Assembly (NCBI GenBank): GCA_977006965.1
Contig: OZ345379.1
Span: 1,984,001-2,048,000, forward strand
Length of the DNA stretch: 64,000 nucleotides
DNA from: Phymatolithon calcareum
Lineage: Eukaryota > Rhodophyta > Florideophyceae > Hapalidiales
Direction of reading: 5' to 3'
Every line of letters begins with the position of its first letter. Position 1 is the stretch's first letter. Shown piece after piece: positions 1 to 11,596 of this stretch. The notes below the pieces were generated by a model, which was given only the letters and a program-made list of their open reading frames with translations, did not search any database and had not been told where the DNA came from. The position numbers and the translations under genes are program-made.

Positions 1-2141
1 TTGCCACAATAGGGCTGCAGTTCACTATGAACTGGTGCAGTACCACCTCTGCACGTCTCTGCGAGATGTGCGGATCTTTCGGAAGCGTAATATGAAATTC
101 GTTCGGCTGTCCCGCGATACTATTTTCAAGAGGGGAATAGCGAACACCGTATGCCTACGAGAAGTCTCGCGTTATTTCTTAGTGCAACATAATTGGCGCT
201 TCACCTTCAAAGCACCCTCTCATTGTGCGAAACTCGTGTTAGCCCACAGAACTAACCGTTCTGGTCTCGTAGTTTCAACTCAGTTTCATGAATTCTTGTC
301 CCGGTTGATCACCACACTCCGCTACACGAGACATACTAGAATCCGTTGCGATAGCTGCACACGTTAGATAAGACATTCCCAGCCCTCAATCGTAGAAGGT
401 GGCAAGGAGAAACAACCACACGTACGATAAAATCCAACACAAACTCTATCAGCGATCCCACCCTCAACGAAGACTGCGATAGCGACGAGTGGTCTCATCA
501 GCCTTAGCCACGCTACACCAGCCATCGAAATGGCTTTTTCAACGCCGAGTTCTCTAATAGTAGCAAGTGAAACGGAGCTGATGGAAATTTTATAGGCATG
601 AAAAAGGAGAGGGACATGATTAATAATACTATGGAGTCTCTAAATGTACATTGCTGCACCTGCGACGATTTCTCCCGGACAATTCTGTGTGCACAAATTC
701 TATAACGACTGGAAATGTTCACAAAATGGCTGTGAGAAAGGAATCTGGCTCCTCTGATCACCAAATTCAGCTCCTCCATCTTTCTTCATGCTTTACTATT
801 AAGCTGAGGACACGAATTCAAAGCGGCAACGCTCACACACAAGCGCTTTCCATGGCGAATAAATGTCACGTGCAGACTGATGCGACTTTGGGATCGCCGA
901 ATGTAGGCATGTGCTATCTTCTTGGGGGAACGAAAGCAATGATTAGGAAGAAGTTCACAAGCATTTCTTTGCACAGCGAACTCCGCATAGATGACTTTCG
1001 AAATAGGACTACGGTCTTGGGTCATCGGGCTCCTTACTAAGTTCCTTTTAGAAATGACAGATACAGCCTTCAATGTCATTCGGAAAATACCAGACGGATT
1101 GGTAACTCTCATTGACCTACCCAGGGAAGACCAAAGCGCACTTTAAAATATCTGCAAAACCTTTCGTTCATCTTTCACCATTGACATGTGCTGTGTACTG
1201 ACCAGACGAACTGGCGCCCTCTTTCGCGTATTGAAGATGGTAGCGAATAAACGCAAAGAAGATGAAAGCAGGATTGGTAATAAAAAGTATGTCTTTTCAG
1301 ACCCTAGTAAATCTTTTGAGGTCGCAGTATAGCGTCTTTCAAGAAACAGTTCTGTGATGCACACAGTGACGAATGCAAACATGATATTGACGAGGCTGAA
1401 TGTTCATGGCTCACTTGCAGAAGATGCAATCAAGATCATCGATCGCCACACCAGCAATGAAGATAATATCTTCATTGATATATCTACCCTGGGTTTTTAT
1501 ATTCCAACCAAGTAGTGGGATTCGGCTGGTCATGTGGTGCCCTTCAGCCGCATTAAGTTCACAAGGCGCTAAAGACCTTGCACACAGTGCAGAGGAAACT
1601 ATGTTCACGAGCAGAGAAAAATCGCCTGCATTTGCAATAAGTGGCTCATTACCACCATAGTGATGTCGGAGATCCGCATTGGTTGCTAAGGAGCATTCTT
1701 GAGCACGGTAATGACAGAACATGTCAATTGCTATACCACTTTAGTCCTGCACGAGCAAGACGTCTCCGCCTTTACCATTGAAATTCAGCCACAATGAAAC
1801 AAAGAAGTGGATCAAAGAGCTCAGTATCGTTAGCACGCGACCTGAGTGTACTCACACCTCTCAATCTATCATATCAACAGTTCAAAAAGTTCTGCGAAAT
1901 CAGTGCACGGTTGTGTGTTTGTAGCAACCTTTGTGGTATGATATGCACCACGTCTGTTTTCTCGAATAAAATTTCGACGATGATTTCCGAATTTATCATA
2001 GCATTACACAACTAACTTTGTAATTATTTAAGTACTGTATCACACTTCGCGTGTGCACAGTGCATCGATCAACTGTTCACGCACCAGCTACCATCGGCAC
2101 CGAACGCCGCATCTTTCGTCGGGTCACAGATAACGTCCACA
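1..2141. other. Gene-free left flank
   Basis: No recognisable protein is encoded here. Open frames of 70-130 codons occur on both strands, but none shows a domain, a biased composition or a consistent codon pattern like the neighbouring genes. The tract is probably intergenic DNA or strongly decayed repeats. The last 100 bases are the upstream region of the EDC4-like gene; no clear TATA box was found. Confidence 0.5.
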
Positions 2142-3212
2142 ATGGGCCGCTCGAACACGGGATCTCCATTCAGCTCGCCCGCCCGCCCCGGTCAGATGAA
2201 ACCGCTCAAGATCCTGCGGCGCCCCGCCGACGCAGCGCCGGGTGTTCGTTTAGCCGAGACCAGCGTCGTTTCCCGCGTCTCCGCACAGGTATCCGCGTCG
2301 ATAGAGGGCGCGCTGGCTCGCGAGCGTGAGCGCCTCGAGCGCTCATTTTCCGCGCGCCAGGCGGCGCTTCTGGGGGCTGTTACCGACATGCTCACCTCTG
2401 TGCTCGAACGCGTCGTCAGCGCTGCGGCTGAGCGTGAGGCTGTCGCCCTGACGGAAGTGGTCACCAAGCTCGTACCGGCATCACCAGAGCCAAAGCCTGT
2501 GTCTGAGAGCGAGGTTCGTGCCGCGTTTGCGTCCGCTTTTATGGCTTCCGCGCTTCCCGAGATGCAGGGCGCCGTTCGCGATCTTATTGCCAAACTGGGC
2601 GATGCTGTTGACGGAAGTGTGCGGGAGAATCTTGTTAATCCTACGCAGACGGCTTCCCTTGAAGTTGCGCGGTGCGCGCAGACCGTATCGACGGCACAGT
2701 TTAAGGTGAAAGACGCTGTGGAGGCTGTGGCTCTGGCGGCCGTGAAGGAGAAAAAGGTTGAGAAGACCGCTGAAGAAAGCGCGCTAGCAGCAGTACAGAA
2801 GGCACTTGATGAGGGTCGAGTCAAGGATGCCCTGAAGTTGTGTATAGGACAGTCGGCGTTGGTCCGAGCGAAGGCTATCAATGGGGCATTGGAGAGTGAG
2901 GCGGATCCTACGGAATTGTTTCGCGATTTGAAGCTGAGCCAGCATCATGTTGTCGGGCTTATCGCCTTGTTAGCAGTTGATCTGAGCGATCGGACAGAAA
3001 CGAGGCTGTCGTGGTTGTACGAATTGGTGAGTTCCATGGACGAAGTCGAGGTTAATGAAAACGACAATAACATCGAGTCGACAAAGAAGATTCTTAAAGA
3101 TGTCATCGACAATTTGAAGAAGTTTGCAGCAAGCACTGGCTTACCTCCTCAAGAATCCAAGCATATCAAGCTCTTGGTTCATGTACTTAATGCGCATCTG
3201 TCGACGATGTAG
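2142..3212 (+). CDS. EDC4/VARICOSE C-terminal-domain-like protein (mRNA decapping scaffold module)
   Basis: A 356-residue protein. The first 45 residues are basic and Ser/Pro-rich. Residues about 55-110 form a charged helix. Residues about 125-170 resemble the EDC4 segment in which a conserved phenylalanine-containing helix precedes the trimeric C-terminal part. Residues about 215-300 (Ala/Leu helices, then a stretch on the pattern DLS..T..RLSWLYELV) match the alpha-helical C-terminal domain of EDC4, called VARICOSE in plants. In those proteins this domain binds decapping activators in P-bodies. Family members are usually over 900 residues with an N-terminal WD40 domain. Here no WD40 domain is present in the ORF or in the 2.1 kb upstream. 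The chosen ATG has a good eukaryotic context (CACAATGGG). The gene converges on CSN4. Family placement is from remembered sequence pattern. Confidence 0.72.
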   Translation: MGRSNTGSPFSSPARPGQMKPLKILRRPADAAPGVRLAETSVVSRVSAQVSASIEGALARERERLERSFSARQAALLGAVTDMLTSVLERVVSAAAEREAVALTEVVTKLVPASPEPKPVSESEVRAAFASAFMASALPEMQGAVRDLIAKLGDAVDGSVRENLVNPTQTASLEVARCAQTVSTAQFKVKDAVEAVALAAVKEKKVEKTAEESALAAVQKALDEGRVKDALKLCIGQSALVRAKAINGALESEADPTELFRDLKLSQHHVVGLIALLAVDLSDRTETRLSWLYELVSSMDEVEVNENDNNIESTKKILKDVIDNLKKFAASTGLPPQESKHIKLLVHVLNAHLSTM

Positions 3213-3757
3213 CATTTGAAGGTTTGTTGCGGCTTCGTGAGTGGATTGCATTTGTTTTCGCAGTCGGCGGGCGTCGGACAGGCGATGGCAGCTTGCAGCA
3301 TTGATTTGCAGCGCATTTCCTTAATGTTTCGGGGATGCTGTTAATAGCGGTGTTTGCCTGTTCTACTGAGTCGATTATTTGCTGAAGTATCTGGCCGGAT
3401 GAAGCAGTTCTTGCTGCCTCGTTGCAGCGAAATGCTCACTTCTGAACGTATTCCCATGGTCTTTGAATGGATGGAAGGAGGGAAGAGGTTCCAGTGCATG
3501 GACTGGCCTGGCAATAGATTGCAATATATTCTGACGACACGGTGGCGAGCGGTGTGGAGCAGCGAAGACTCGTCGGAAAAGCCAAGTGGACGAGGCTTTA
3601 CTTCGATTGTTACTACATTAGTTTACACTTTCTCGCCATCGCCAATGTCGATATCTGTCCTGCAATAAACTGGAAATAATGGTGAGCTCAATGCATCTGT
3701 CTTGCAATTTCACTTTCCACTGTCTTTTCCAGACAAGCAACCAAAAAGTTGCCCTGT
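3213..3757. other. Convergent intergenic region between EDC4-like gene and CSN4
   Basis: This 545-bp spacer lies between two converging genes and should hold both 3' ends. A short frame at 3354-3668 has no recognisable features. I see no repeat or RNA gene. Confidence 0.5.
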
Positions 3758-4957
3758 TTAGGATCCAAACTGCGGATATTTTTCCAGAATGGCGTCCACG
3801 CAATTGTCAACAGCGCTGCAAACGCTATCAATTTGCTTATCCCAGCTCTCGATTTGTTCTCCCTGCGTTGCAACGTTAAACTCCAAGATACCTTGTACCT
3901 GGTCTATCGAAGCCTTCATGCGGTCTTCGTAGATCATTCGCGAGGCAGTCGACTCCGCCTTTTCCGGTGACACACGCAGAAGCGCACCCAACTCTTTGAA
4001 CTTGATATTACAATACAGCTTCGATGCCGCCAGCAAATTATGCTCAACAATCGCGCGATCGACCACACTCTCCCCGTCAATTTGAGCGGCCACCTGATGC
4101 GGGCGAAGCAGCGGTCGCAGCATCTCAACCTGTTCCGCCTGCAATAAGTGGTCCATGTGAATTGCCTGTAGCAATCCGAACAGCGGGGTGCCTCGAGCGC
4201 GTTCGTCCTTGTAAAGCACTGCCAGCACCCGTGACCTACGCGGCCCCGCCGGCGCGAGAATAGCGCACGAGATGGCATAATTCAAAGCTTGTACGGTATC
4301 CTTTGCCGAAACCGTCTCCTTGCCGTACGTGCGGCGCGAAAGTTGTGACAGCTGGTAATATTTTAGGGCCGCGTCCTCGTATTTGTGCTTGAAATCGAGA
4401 ATCTGTGCCTGCAGAGTGCGGAACAACAAGCGGGTGCCCTCATCAGTGCAATTCGGCATGCGAAGGCTGGCTTTGTTCGCCCACGGTTCAGCGTCCGCTA
4501 TCTTTGTCGCAGAAACGTAGAGTCGCCCGATGCGCACAAAGGCGTCGGCGCAGTAGTTGGAGTCGAGTGTGCGACTCATATCGTCGAACGGGATACCGGA
4601 TAGCATTTCGGCAGCTTCTGTCCAACAACCCTCCTTTTCGAGGATGGTTGCCAGTCGGTCGCGCAGGGTTGTAATGCCTGTCTCAAAGGCATGGGCGCGT
4701 GGGTCAACGGCTTCTAACGCAAATGATGCGACACGCTTGTACAACTCATCTGGAACGCGATCCAGGCTCGTACAAAGGTCCACAAGCAACTGTCGGGCGC
4801 TCACCTGGGGAAAGGCATCGTCAACGACTTGCACAACCACGCTGCGGAGACGTGCCTCATCACCATCTTCAACAGCAGACTGTATGAAATGCCTAAACTG
4901 CTCAGTGCGCGAGTTCGCGTCGGCCTCGCTGGCGATCTCGGCGATTGTTTTCGGCAT
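3758..4957 (-). CDS. CSN4: COP9 signalosome complex subunit 4 (CSN4)
   Basis: A 399-residue protein, close to the length of animal and plant CSN4 (about 400). The N-terminal two thirds are helical repeats of the TPR-like PCI type. The PCI winged-helix part follows at about residues 290-350, with the family pattern around the segment [23 protein letters not shown] and [15 protein letters not shown]. The C-terminal helix (about 360-399) resembles the bundle helix that joins CSN subunits. CSN removes NEDD8 from cullin-RING ubiquitin ligases; CSN4 is a non-catalytic scaffold subunit next to the CSN5-CSN6 pair. The ATG at 4957 sits in a GAAAATGCC context. There are no introns. It lies 189 bp from the stop of the next minus-strand gene. 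Confidence 0.93.
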   Translation of the reverse strand: MPKTIAEIASEADANSRTEQFRHFIQSAVEDGDEARLRSVVVQVVDDAFPQVSARQLLVDLCTSLDRVPDELYKRVASFALEAVDPRAHAFETGITTLRDRLATILEKEGCWTEAAEMLSGIPFDDMSRTLDSNYCADAFVRIGRLYVSATKIADAEPWANKASLRMPNCTDEGTRLLFRTLQAQILDFKHKYEDAALKYYQLSQLSRRTYGKETVSAKDTVQALNYAISCAILAPAGPRRSRVLAVLYKDERARGTPLFGLLQAIHMDHLLQAEQVEMLRPLLRPHQVAAQIDGESVVDRAIVEHNLLAASKLYCNIKFKELGALLRVSPEKAESTASRMIYEDRMKASIDQVQGILEFNVATQGEQIESWDKQIDSVCSAVDNCVDAILEKYPQFGS

Positions 4958-5146
4958 TTTCGCCGGCTGAGTACTATCCGCACAGCACGATTAATTTACG
5001 TTTGACAGTGGAGCGCGCGAAGCATTAGTGATCTTAGTGTGCCTAAAAATCATTTATTTCAGGAGGTGCTCTCCCTTATTTTGGGATCAAGAAACAAAAA
5101 ATAAATTTAGAGCGGCCCAGAAATGTTAGCCTGCTTGATTTACTTC

Positions 5147-7327
5147 TCACTTTTCCTCCGTCTTCACCTTCTTCAATGGCCTTCCACGCCTTCTGGCTGC
5201 CATTGTCGCAGCATTGGCCGGGCTAATTTCTTTTGTCAACCCACCACTGTTTTGCGAAGGTTCATTCCTTATCCTGAGCTTCAGGGGAATAATGAAACTA
5301 TCAGCAGGCACAGCCAAGTCAACGCTATCCTTTGTGCCTCCAGTGCGACTCAACTCCACGGTCTTCTTCCTCGGCCGTCCTCGCTTTTTACGCTCAGGCT
5401 TGCCATCGTCCACTGGTACAACAAGCTTCGCCTCATCAAACACTGTTGCTGGAGAATCATTCTCTGCCACGGAACCATTCCTTACCCTAAGCTTCACGGG
5501 GACACTTGCATTGCTTTCCCCATCGCCAGACTGCACAACTCTTGAGGGTAATTGCCGTGTCTTCCTCTGCGCATTTTTTGCGTTCACTCCGATCCCCGGC
5601 CTCCTCTCGGAACCCTTTCCGACAGGCGAAGTGGCCGCAGAGTTCGGGCGTGGATACTTTCTCGGACGCCCTAGTTTCTTTTTCGCAACCTCCACTTTCA
5701 CGGGTATCTTTGGCTTCTTTTGAGAGCGCGGAGTACTACCCAAAGGCGTAAGCTTCGCATTCGTCTTCTTGCTGAGCGCGGAAGCGGATGGGCCCAGAAC
5801 CATATCATCCGAAACAGGTAATACTGTCAAAAACCCAGCATGATTCCCGGTCGCAATCATCAGGCCGTTGCTTGAGAGGGCCAGTCGAGTGATTGCAACT
5901 CTCTGATCGTACTTTTCCGCGCATAGATTAACATGAGCTGGGATTGTTGGGTAACCTTTCTTCGAGTTCTTGCGCGATGAAACTGCTGTATTACTACGCA
6001 CAGTGTCTGTAAGACGCAGCAATAGAGGAGAATGGTATTTGCGATACAGATCCCACCTTCCCTTGGCAGGAAGTCCCTCCTTCATTTCAGAGTCCAAAAC
6101 ATCCCCCTGTTTCTGTATTTCGTCTTTAACCGTTTCCACTTCAATCTTCTCTGGAATATTAGCGCTATCGGCCACCCATTGCAAAACCGGCCTGAAACGA
6201 GTCTTCCTGATCATGCACCCACTGGGGCGCCAAAGCGGGCACGGCAAGGGTCCCACAGTGAGCTTTCCCTCGCCCCCACCCAAAAAGAGCGCGGTCGAGC
6301 GTATACCACGACTCCCATGATACGGCAAGACTGCAAGGTCGCGCAATGACGCCAGAGAGACCCGAGTTTTCTTCATCTCCGATGCCTCCGCTGTGGATGA
6401 CATGGTGCCAAGTCGCGCAATTCTTAGAACCCCACTGTCAGAGCCCGAAATAATGACATGATCCTCCGGGTTAACTAAGGACAAATTCCATGCGGGCCCA
6501 TCGGTTACGCGCTCGAGCTCCGTGAGACAGTCGCGCACATCGCGAACACGTTGAGTGCCATCCAGACCAGCGGAGCAAAGCATATTGGAGTCGAGCCAGC
6601 GGATGGAGGAGATAGCGCTCTCGTGAGCGCGCACGCGCACGATAAGTTGCGCTATCACGCAGGGCTCTGCTGTGTCGTCTTCGATCACACGGTACAATTC
6701 AATGCAGCCGTGTACCGTACCCGCAGCAAGCTTGTCACCTTTGGGACTCCATTGAAGAGCTCGAACAGTGTCTGGAGAACCGTAAGGACCACGCAGGCAG
6801 ATTTGAGGGACGGATTGGGAAATGATGGGTTCAGGCATCGCCGAAGCAGTTTGGGCGTTCGGAAAAGCGTTCACGAGGGGAATTGCGAGATGATAAAGAA
6901 CTACCTGTCCGTTCCCAAGTGCGGCGGCAAGCGTACTGATGTTGGCGCTGGACCGGGGGCGCCACTTGAGGTCCCAGGCGCAGTCACCGTTGTGTGGGAT
7001 GAGATGAGAGATGGCCATGCTCCGTGCCCCAGGCTGAACGGACCAAATCTGAAGATGAGCGGCGCCTTGATACGCCTGCATCAGTTGATGGACGGGATTT
7101 GCGGCGCGGTGGACACCTACAGCAAGGTGCGAATCATCGGGGTTCCAGTCCAGGGCATAGGCCGGGCCTCCGACAAATGCTAGGACACCTGTGGTACAGC
7201 CGGGAAGTGAGAGGGCGTCGAATAAGTCGAGAGTTTGCTGCGAAATCACACTTTCTCCATTTTTGACGCTAAACGGCGGAGATACTCCAAGAAGCTCTGG
7301 GCAAAATTTTTCTGTGCTGCTAGCCAT
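5147..7327 (-). CDS. TFIIIC110/GTF3C2-like WD40 protein with C-terminal AT-hooks
   Basis: A 726-residue protein. The first ATG of the frame is at 7327; the codon at 7336 is TTG. Residues about 45-340 carry degenerate WD40 blades; the GGPAYALDWNP segment near residue 57 is very like the start of the GTF3C2 propeller, and a HDGDCAWDLKW-type segment follows. The C-terminal half (about 480-726) is Lys/Pro/Ser-rich and disordered, with three AT-hook motifs: LGRPRKYPR, KRGRPRKKT and RRGRPLKKV. GTF3C2 is a subunit of TFIIIC, which binds the B box of tRNA genes for RNA polymerase III. Animal GTF3C2 also has an HMG/AT-hook-like region. A plant-type WD40 and AT-hook protein of the same family is the other reading. 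A probable second TFIIIC subunit gene lies at 48.25-51.59 kb. Confidence 0.75.
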   Translation of the reverse strand: MASSTEKFCPELLGVSPPFSVKNGESVISQQTLDLFDALSLPGCTTGVLAFVGGPAYALDWNPDDSHLAVGVHRAANPVHQLMQAYQGAAHLQIWSVQPGARSMAISHLIPHNGDCAWDLKWRPRSSANISTLAAALGNGQVVLYHLAIPLVNAFPNAQTASAMPEPIISQSVPQICLRGPYGSPDTVRALQWSPKGDKLAAGTVHGCIELYRVIEDDTAEPCVIAQLIVRVRAHESAISSIRWLDSNMLCSAGLDGTQRVRDVRDCLTELERVTDGPAWNLSLVNPEDHVIISGSDSGVLRIARLGTMSSTAEASEMKKTRVSLASLRDLAVLPYHGSRGIRSTALFLGGGEGKLTVGPLPCPLWRPSGCMIRKTRFRPVLQWVADSANIPEKIEVETVKDEIQKQGDVLDSEMKEGLPAKGRWDLYRKYHSPLLLRLTDTVRSNTAVSSRKNSKKGYPTIPAHVNLCAEKYDQRVAITRLALSSNGLMIATGNHAGFLTVLPVSDDMVLGPSASALSKKTNAKLTPLGSTPRSQKKPKIPVKVEVAKKKLGRPRKYPRPNSAATSPVGKGSERRPGIGVNAKNAQRKTRQLPSRVVQSGDGESNASVPVKLRVRNGSVAENDSPATVFDEAKLVVPVDDGKPERKKRGRPRKKTVELSRTGGTKDSVDLAVPADSFIIPLKLRIRNEPSQNSGGLTKEISPANAATMAARRRGRPLKKVKTEEK

Positions 7328-8152
7328 TTCTGACAAAACGGTTGAAACAATCTGGCCGGCGCCAGCAAATGTTCACTTCCTTCGGCGCATTTCTAGGTTG
7401 ATCTTGGCTGTGCTTCGGTAACCACTGGGAATGTTGACCTCGCTCTGGAATCGGCGTTTTGGGGGATTGCGAGATGGCAAGACTTCAGTACTCATCAGAA
7501 GGTGAGCACATTTGAATACATTAAAATTTAATGTATGCAAACATTTAATGTATTTTGTTTTCAAGAGTTTTTCAGTGCCTTTATTTCTGTGCCAAAAATG
7601 TATATTTGTACAATAAAAATAGACTTGTTGAGAAATCACACAAAATTTTGATCTTTTACTACGCAGCATGCTGCATCGTTTCGATCGACAACGCATCCAA
7701 CAAGCACAGAATGGTTAACACCATTGTCCGGAAAAGGCAATTTTCCGGATGTGACGTTAAAAGCTGTTTTCGAACACGCACATTGCCATGTTCCTCGGTT
7801 CTAGAGCCTTGCAGTACGATAAGTTGCAGACACTGACTTGAATATGGAAAAGAGCAATTTCCGCCGCATTTGACTTTAATCCACAAGCAGCAAAATAGGC
7901 ACTGTCTGAGTGCCGTCATTCCTTGCTTCGCGAAGCAAGTTCGTTGGAAAATTGCAACTGTGAGGAACACAATCGCTCGATGCTTCAATTCTGTGCTTTT
8001 GCTTTCGGCATATGAGTCGTTTCGCGCACATGCTTGACTTCGCATCTTCCACTGGGTCTGCAAGGTTAAAGTGCACGAAATCGTCAATAAACACATTCTG
8101 ACCAAAAAGTTAGCATTCTGCTCCTCTCCATCAACTTCAAATTAATCTGCAC
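7328..8152. other. Intergenic tract with short perfect palindromes
   Basis: No gene is recognised. The first 50 bases are the upstream region of the GTF3C2-like gene. An 18-bp loopless palindrome is at 7922-7939, and a hairpin with 9-bp arms is at 7727-7735/7741-7749. An AT-rich stretch at 7500-7620 carries repeated TTTAATGTA-like words. Confidence 0.5.
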
Positions 8153-8845
8153 TCAACCCGCATTTGAGTCTCGACAAAAAGGTAGTGGCGGAGATACGCA
8201 CCGAAAATCCTCTCGTATGTAGGTAGTATCCGGACCAGCAGTAGCTCCCCAGGAAAACTTCATATCTGCGGACTCTCCAGTCTGCACCACCTCCATGAGT
8301 GCGCAATAGTCAATGAACTGGACCGAATCGACGCCTAGCAGGGCCCGCGCCGCACTATCGCACGATATACCATGCCCGACGAGCAAAATCGTACCATTCT
8401 CGCCCTCCACTAATTTTCTCGTCGCAACATTCACCCGCTCAAACACGTCTTTCTTCGTCTCAGGGTAAGTCGGTATATGTGCGGGCACATAGCTGGTGTC
8501 GACATGCGGAAATTCGGCCTTCATTTCGTCTATTTCGCGGAATTCGGGCATACCACGTGGAAACCATGCGCGCAGTAGACCCTCGCATATTCCAGGCTCA
8601 ATGTACATTGGAATATTGCCCGCTTCAGCGACTGCGGCTGCTGTCTGAACGGTCCGATAAAACGGGCTTACAAAAATTTTGGAGATTCCCTCCTCAGCAA
8701 GACGCCGGCCAAGGCATCGAGCTTGCGCCAGCCCGCGCTCAGTCAGGAAGGGGTCATGCGGGTTGGGGACTGTGCTCTTCCAGGTAGGATCGACATGGTC
8801 TATACGTTCACCGTGGCGGGCAATGAACACCTTCGACGCGACCAT
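8153..8845 (-). CDS. Histidine-phosphatase superfamily protein (phosphoglycerate-mutase-like, UBASH3/TULA type)
   Basis: A 230-residue protein. The phosphate pocket is recognisable. The RHG motif with the nucleophilic histidine is at residues 10-12 (ARHGERID), followed by LTERGLAQARCLG, the FVSPFYRTVQTA arginine motif near residue 60, and the second catalytic histidine in LLVGHGIS near residue 155. The RHGERID-(V/Q) spacing and the following acidic/Pro-rich loop resemble the histidine-phosphatase domain of UBASH3/ecdysteroid-phosphate phosphatases rather than glycolytic phosphoglycerate mutase. The substrate cannot be told from sequence. No transit peptide is evident, so it is probably cytosolic. 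The ATG lies in the context ACTCATGG. Confidence 0.85.
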   Translation of the reverse strand: MVASKVFIARHGERIDHVDPTWKSTVPNPHDPFLTERGLAQARCLGRRLAEEGISKIFVSPFYRTVQTAAAVAEAGNIPMYIEPGICEGLLRAWFPRGMPEFREIDEMKAEFPHVDTSYVPAHIPTYPETKKDVFERVNVATRKLVEGENGTILLVGHGISCDSAARALLGVDSVQFIDYCALMEVVQTGESADMKFSWGATAGPDTTYIREDFRCVSPPLPFCRDSNAG

Positions 8846-10642
8846 GAGTGCAGAATGCGGGCTTTCAACCGGATTTTGACAGAAGCAATATGGTGGCCAC
8901 AGATCGAGGGGTCAGGACAGGCACACGATAAAGTCCTCGAAAAAGGAAGAAAGAGTATGATAGGTGAGGACAGCTTAGTAGTCAAGAAGGGCTTGATGGT
9001 TCAATGAGATCGCGTGTTCCGTATCGAAGGTCGGAGCTGCGAGAGACTGCGAGCTCTGCAAAAGTGGAAAACCGATGTCTGTGGTCCACTGAAGTTGTAG
9101 AGTACGGAATGATAAGGGATACACGGCGGATATGGGGAAGTGTATCGCCATGCACTTAGAAGTCATGATTGGATATGCGCCACCGGTGGATGCGAGTGAT
9201 TATCATATCTGTCTGGTAACAGGTCTCATGTGTAATATCAGTCAATCAGATGCAGTGGGAGCACGACTGCCATGCCACTTCGCTATCTCCCTTTGCCTAT
9301 CATTCACTTGCGCTCAGATACTGTACGATGTGTGAATTATTCCCATCATTGGCTATTTCTGGCACGAGAAAATGTTTCAATAAAATACCTCCACAACCAC
9401 CCTGGCCTGATTACTACTTAGTTTGTAAAATTTAGAAGTACTGTAGTAATCTTACGTGATACCTGACTCCGCAGGAACATTACAGTACCTCTCAATTTTT
9501 TCATCCGGTACAGATCCGTATATAGCCATCTACAACTCTGGAATTTGATCGCGGAGAACTGCCCTTGATGCGTTAGCCCCATTAGGAGAAAAGCCAAAAT
9601 GAAAGAATGACTGGTACGCCATAACGTTGTCTTTTTGCCTATGGAAGAGTAGTAAAGGGTTAAGTCAAAGTACTTTTCCCAATGATAGACTACTTGAGCA
9701 GACACAAAACCCTCCGATCTAGTGTCTATGTGCCGAACCTCATCAATTGAGGAGCGATTCAAAAGCTCGAAAAAGTTAGTAAATCGAACGCAGAACGGAT
9801 CATTCGCGCCATTATTGGAAAGCCGGACTTGTTTAGTGGGTGAGGAGTACCGCAACTCCTATCTTAAAATCTCTTCGTTCGGCGCTAGCAACGAAAATAT
9901 AGTGGTCACCCAGAAGTACCAGACATGCCATGCCACGAGAAAACGCCTGGCCCCGCGTGGTCGGTACATCCGTACACACAAAAGGTAGCATCGGTGACCG
10001 GTCTCGCAGAGAGCTCCAGGCAATATGGAGCCTTTTCCAAGTAAAAAAGAGTGAGTGGTATGGTTCAGGAGGCACTCGAGGAAAACTCAATGGTAGCGTG
10101 AGTATATCACTTCGCGTAAAATGTGTCATAGTTTGGCATTCGCCGAAGAAGACTAACTTTAAGACAGTAAACCTGTTCATCGTCAAGATAGGGGACACTG
10201 ACGATAGCATTGCAAAAGCTCACCATCTTGAACCGAGCCAAAACCAGCAAAGCGCAGTACCACCCGCGGCTGCTTACAGTACTCATCCTCGCCCATCTTC
10301 ATCGCGAAACGCCAGTTTCTCGTCCACAGTCGCAATCAGAAGCTCCTCAGAAGGACACAAAAGCGTCGATAAAACCTTCAGAAGCTTTAAAAGCCCTCTT
10401 TTGGGCTCTTTCTCCTACGTCTTGAAGGGCTCTTGGGACCAAACATCGCAAAACGAACTTGATGTCGTCGCCTGACCACGAGCCGAATACTGCTGCTTAT
10501 GGGGAGCCATGGGTACGAGCGCCAAGCTCTAGGACCAAATCGGGTTTGAATTTCCTCTCAGTTCTGGAAACTTCGCACTCTAACCGGAAATTTCTTATCC
10601 CAAAATGACGGTAGGGGTCTTCATACGAAGTATGATTGCGTC
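8846..10642. other. Gene-free tract upstream of a LINE remnant
   Basis: Frames of 125-181 codons occur (for example 9418-9855 minus and 9930-10475 plus), but none has a recognisable domain. The part from about 10200 on could be eroded upstream sequence of the LINE remnant that follows. I could not confirm this. Confidence 0.4.
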
Positions 10643-11596
10643 ATGAAAATGTTTTCCCACGTTCACCTGCGAAATTTTGCTGCTTGGGCGTCCGCTAAGC
10701 TGAGAATAATTGGACAACAAGAGACTACAGTGACAGAGCTGATTGAGCTTTTCGGATTACTCGTCCTCATGGCAAGAGTTGAGCTCAGCGCCGAGAGCAA
10801 TTTTCGGAGGACAACAAGGCCAAAGAACTATCTCACCGATCCTTCCTTCTTCTTCAAAGACGGATGTATACGCAAACTCCGCCAAATAGGCGTGAACGTC
10901 AGAGGATTCCAGCCAGCCACTTGCATCAGGATTTTCAAATCATTGATTGTCCCCAAATGGGAATATGCCATTCACCTGACCTCGATCACTAAACCTCTGT
11001 TATCGGCAATCGAAGCAGCAGAAGGTCTTTTCTTCAGGTATGTTTTCGGAAAATATGCCGAACATCGAAGGGAGCGGATGCGAGTGCTCTGCCGACTCGA
11101 CAGCCCGCAGATGAGGAGGGCGCACCAGGCTGAAAGGTTCGCCTTAAGCCTGGTAAGACGGAAGAAGTACCTTGAGCTCGCAGAAGAATACCAAGGAAGA
11201 GAAGAAGACCTGGAAGATGTATCAAAGGATATTGGACAACTTAGAGAAGAGAAGCACCTCAACGAAGCTCTAAAACAAGCAGAAGAAAGTATGGTATCAA
11301 AAACCGGACGCATACGTGAAGCAGCAAAAATATGGACGTTGGAAGAAGAGGGACGGACAGTTAAAATCCCGGTCGACAAGCCAAATGAACTACCAGGAGT
11401 GTTACGTATAAGGGACAGAACTGCACTTTTGAGATACCTGAGATTTCTTTTCAACAGAGCTCCTTTGTGGAGAAAATCAGTTTTAGCGAAGTTCTTTGGG
11501 CCCGGTGCTGTGGTTGAGCTCGTTGTGCTCCAACGCACACTACGGTGCATGAAGATGGACCAAGAAACAGAATATGAATGGGAACGACTCACTTAA
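10643..11596 (+). mobile_element. Non-LTR retrotransposon (LINE) reverse-transcriptase C-terminal remnant
   Basis: A 317-codon open frame. From about residue 60 it shows the pattern typical of the region after the RT catalytic core in LINEs: IRKLRQIGVNVRGF, then an (I)FKSLIVPKWEYAIHL segment, an EAAEGLFFR segment and LCRLDSPQMRR. These match the thumb/connection part in which a new strand end is fixed after the YxDD box. The YxDD catalytic segment and the endonuclease domain are absent, so this is a 5'-truncated copy. The frame is open to its end, which suggests moderate age. A Glu/Lys-rich helical tail follows. Confidence 0.6.

Noticed and set aside
2192-2881. 229-codon minus-strand frame
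   Set aside because: It is the mirror of the EDC4-like coding region; Ser/Arg/Thr-rich composition is what antisense of Ala/Glu/Leu-rich coding sequence gives.
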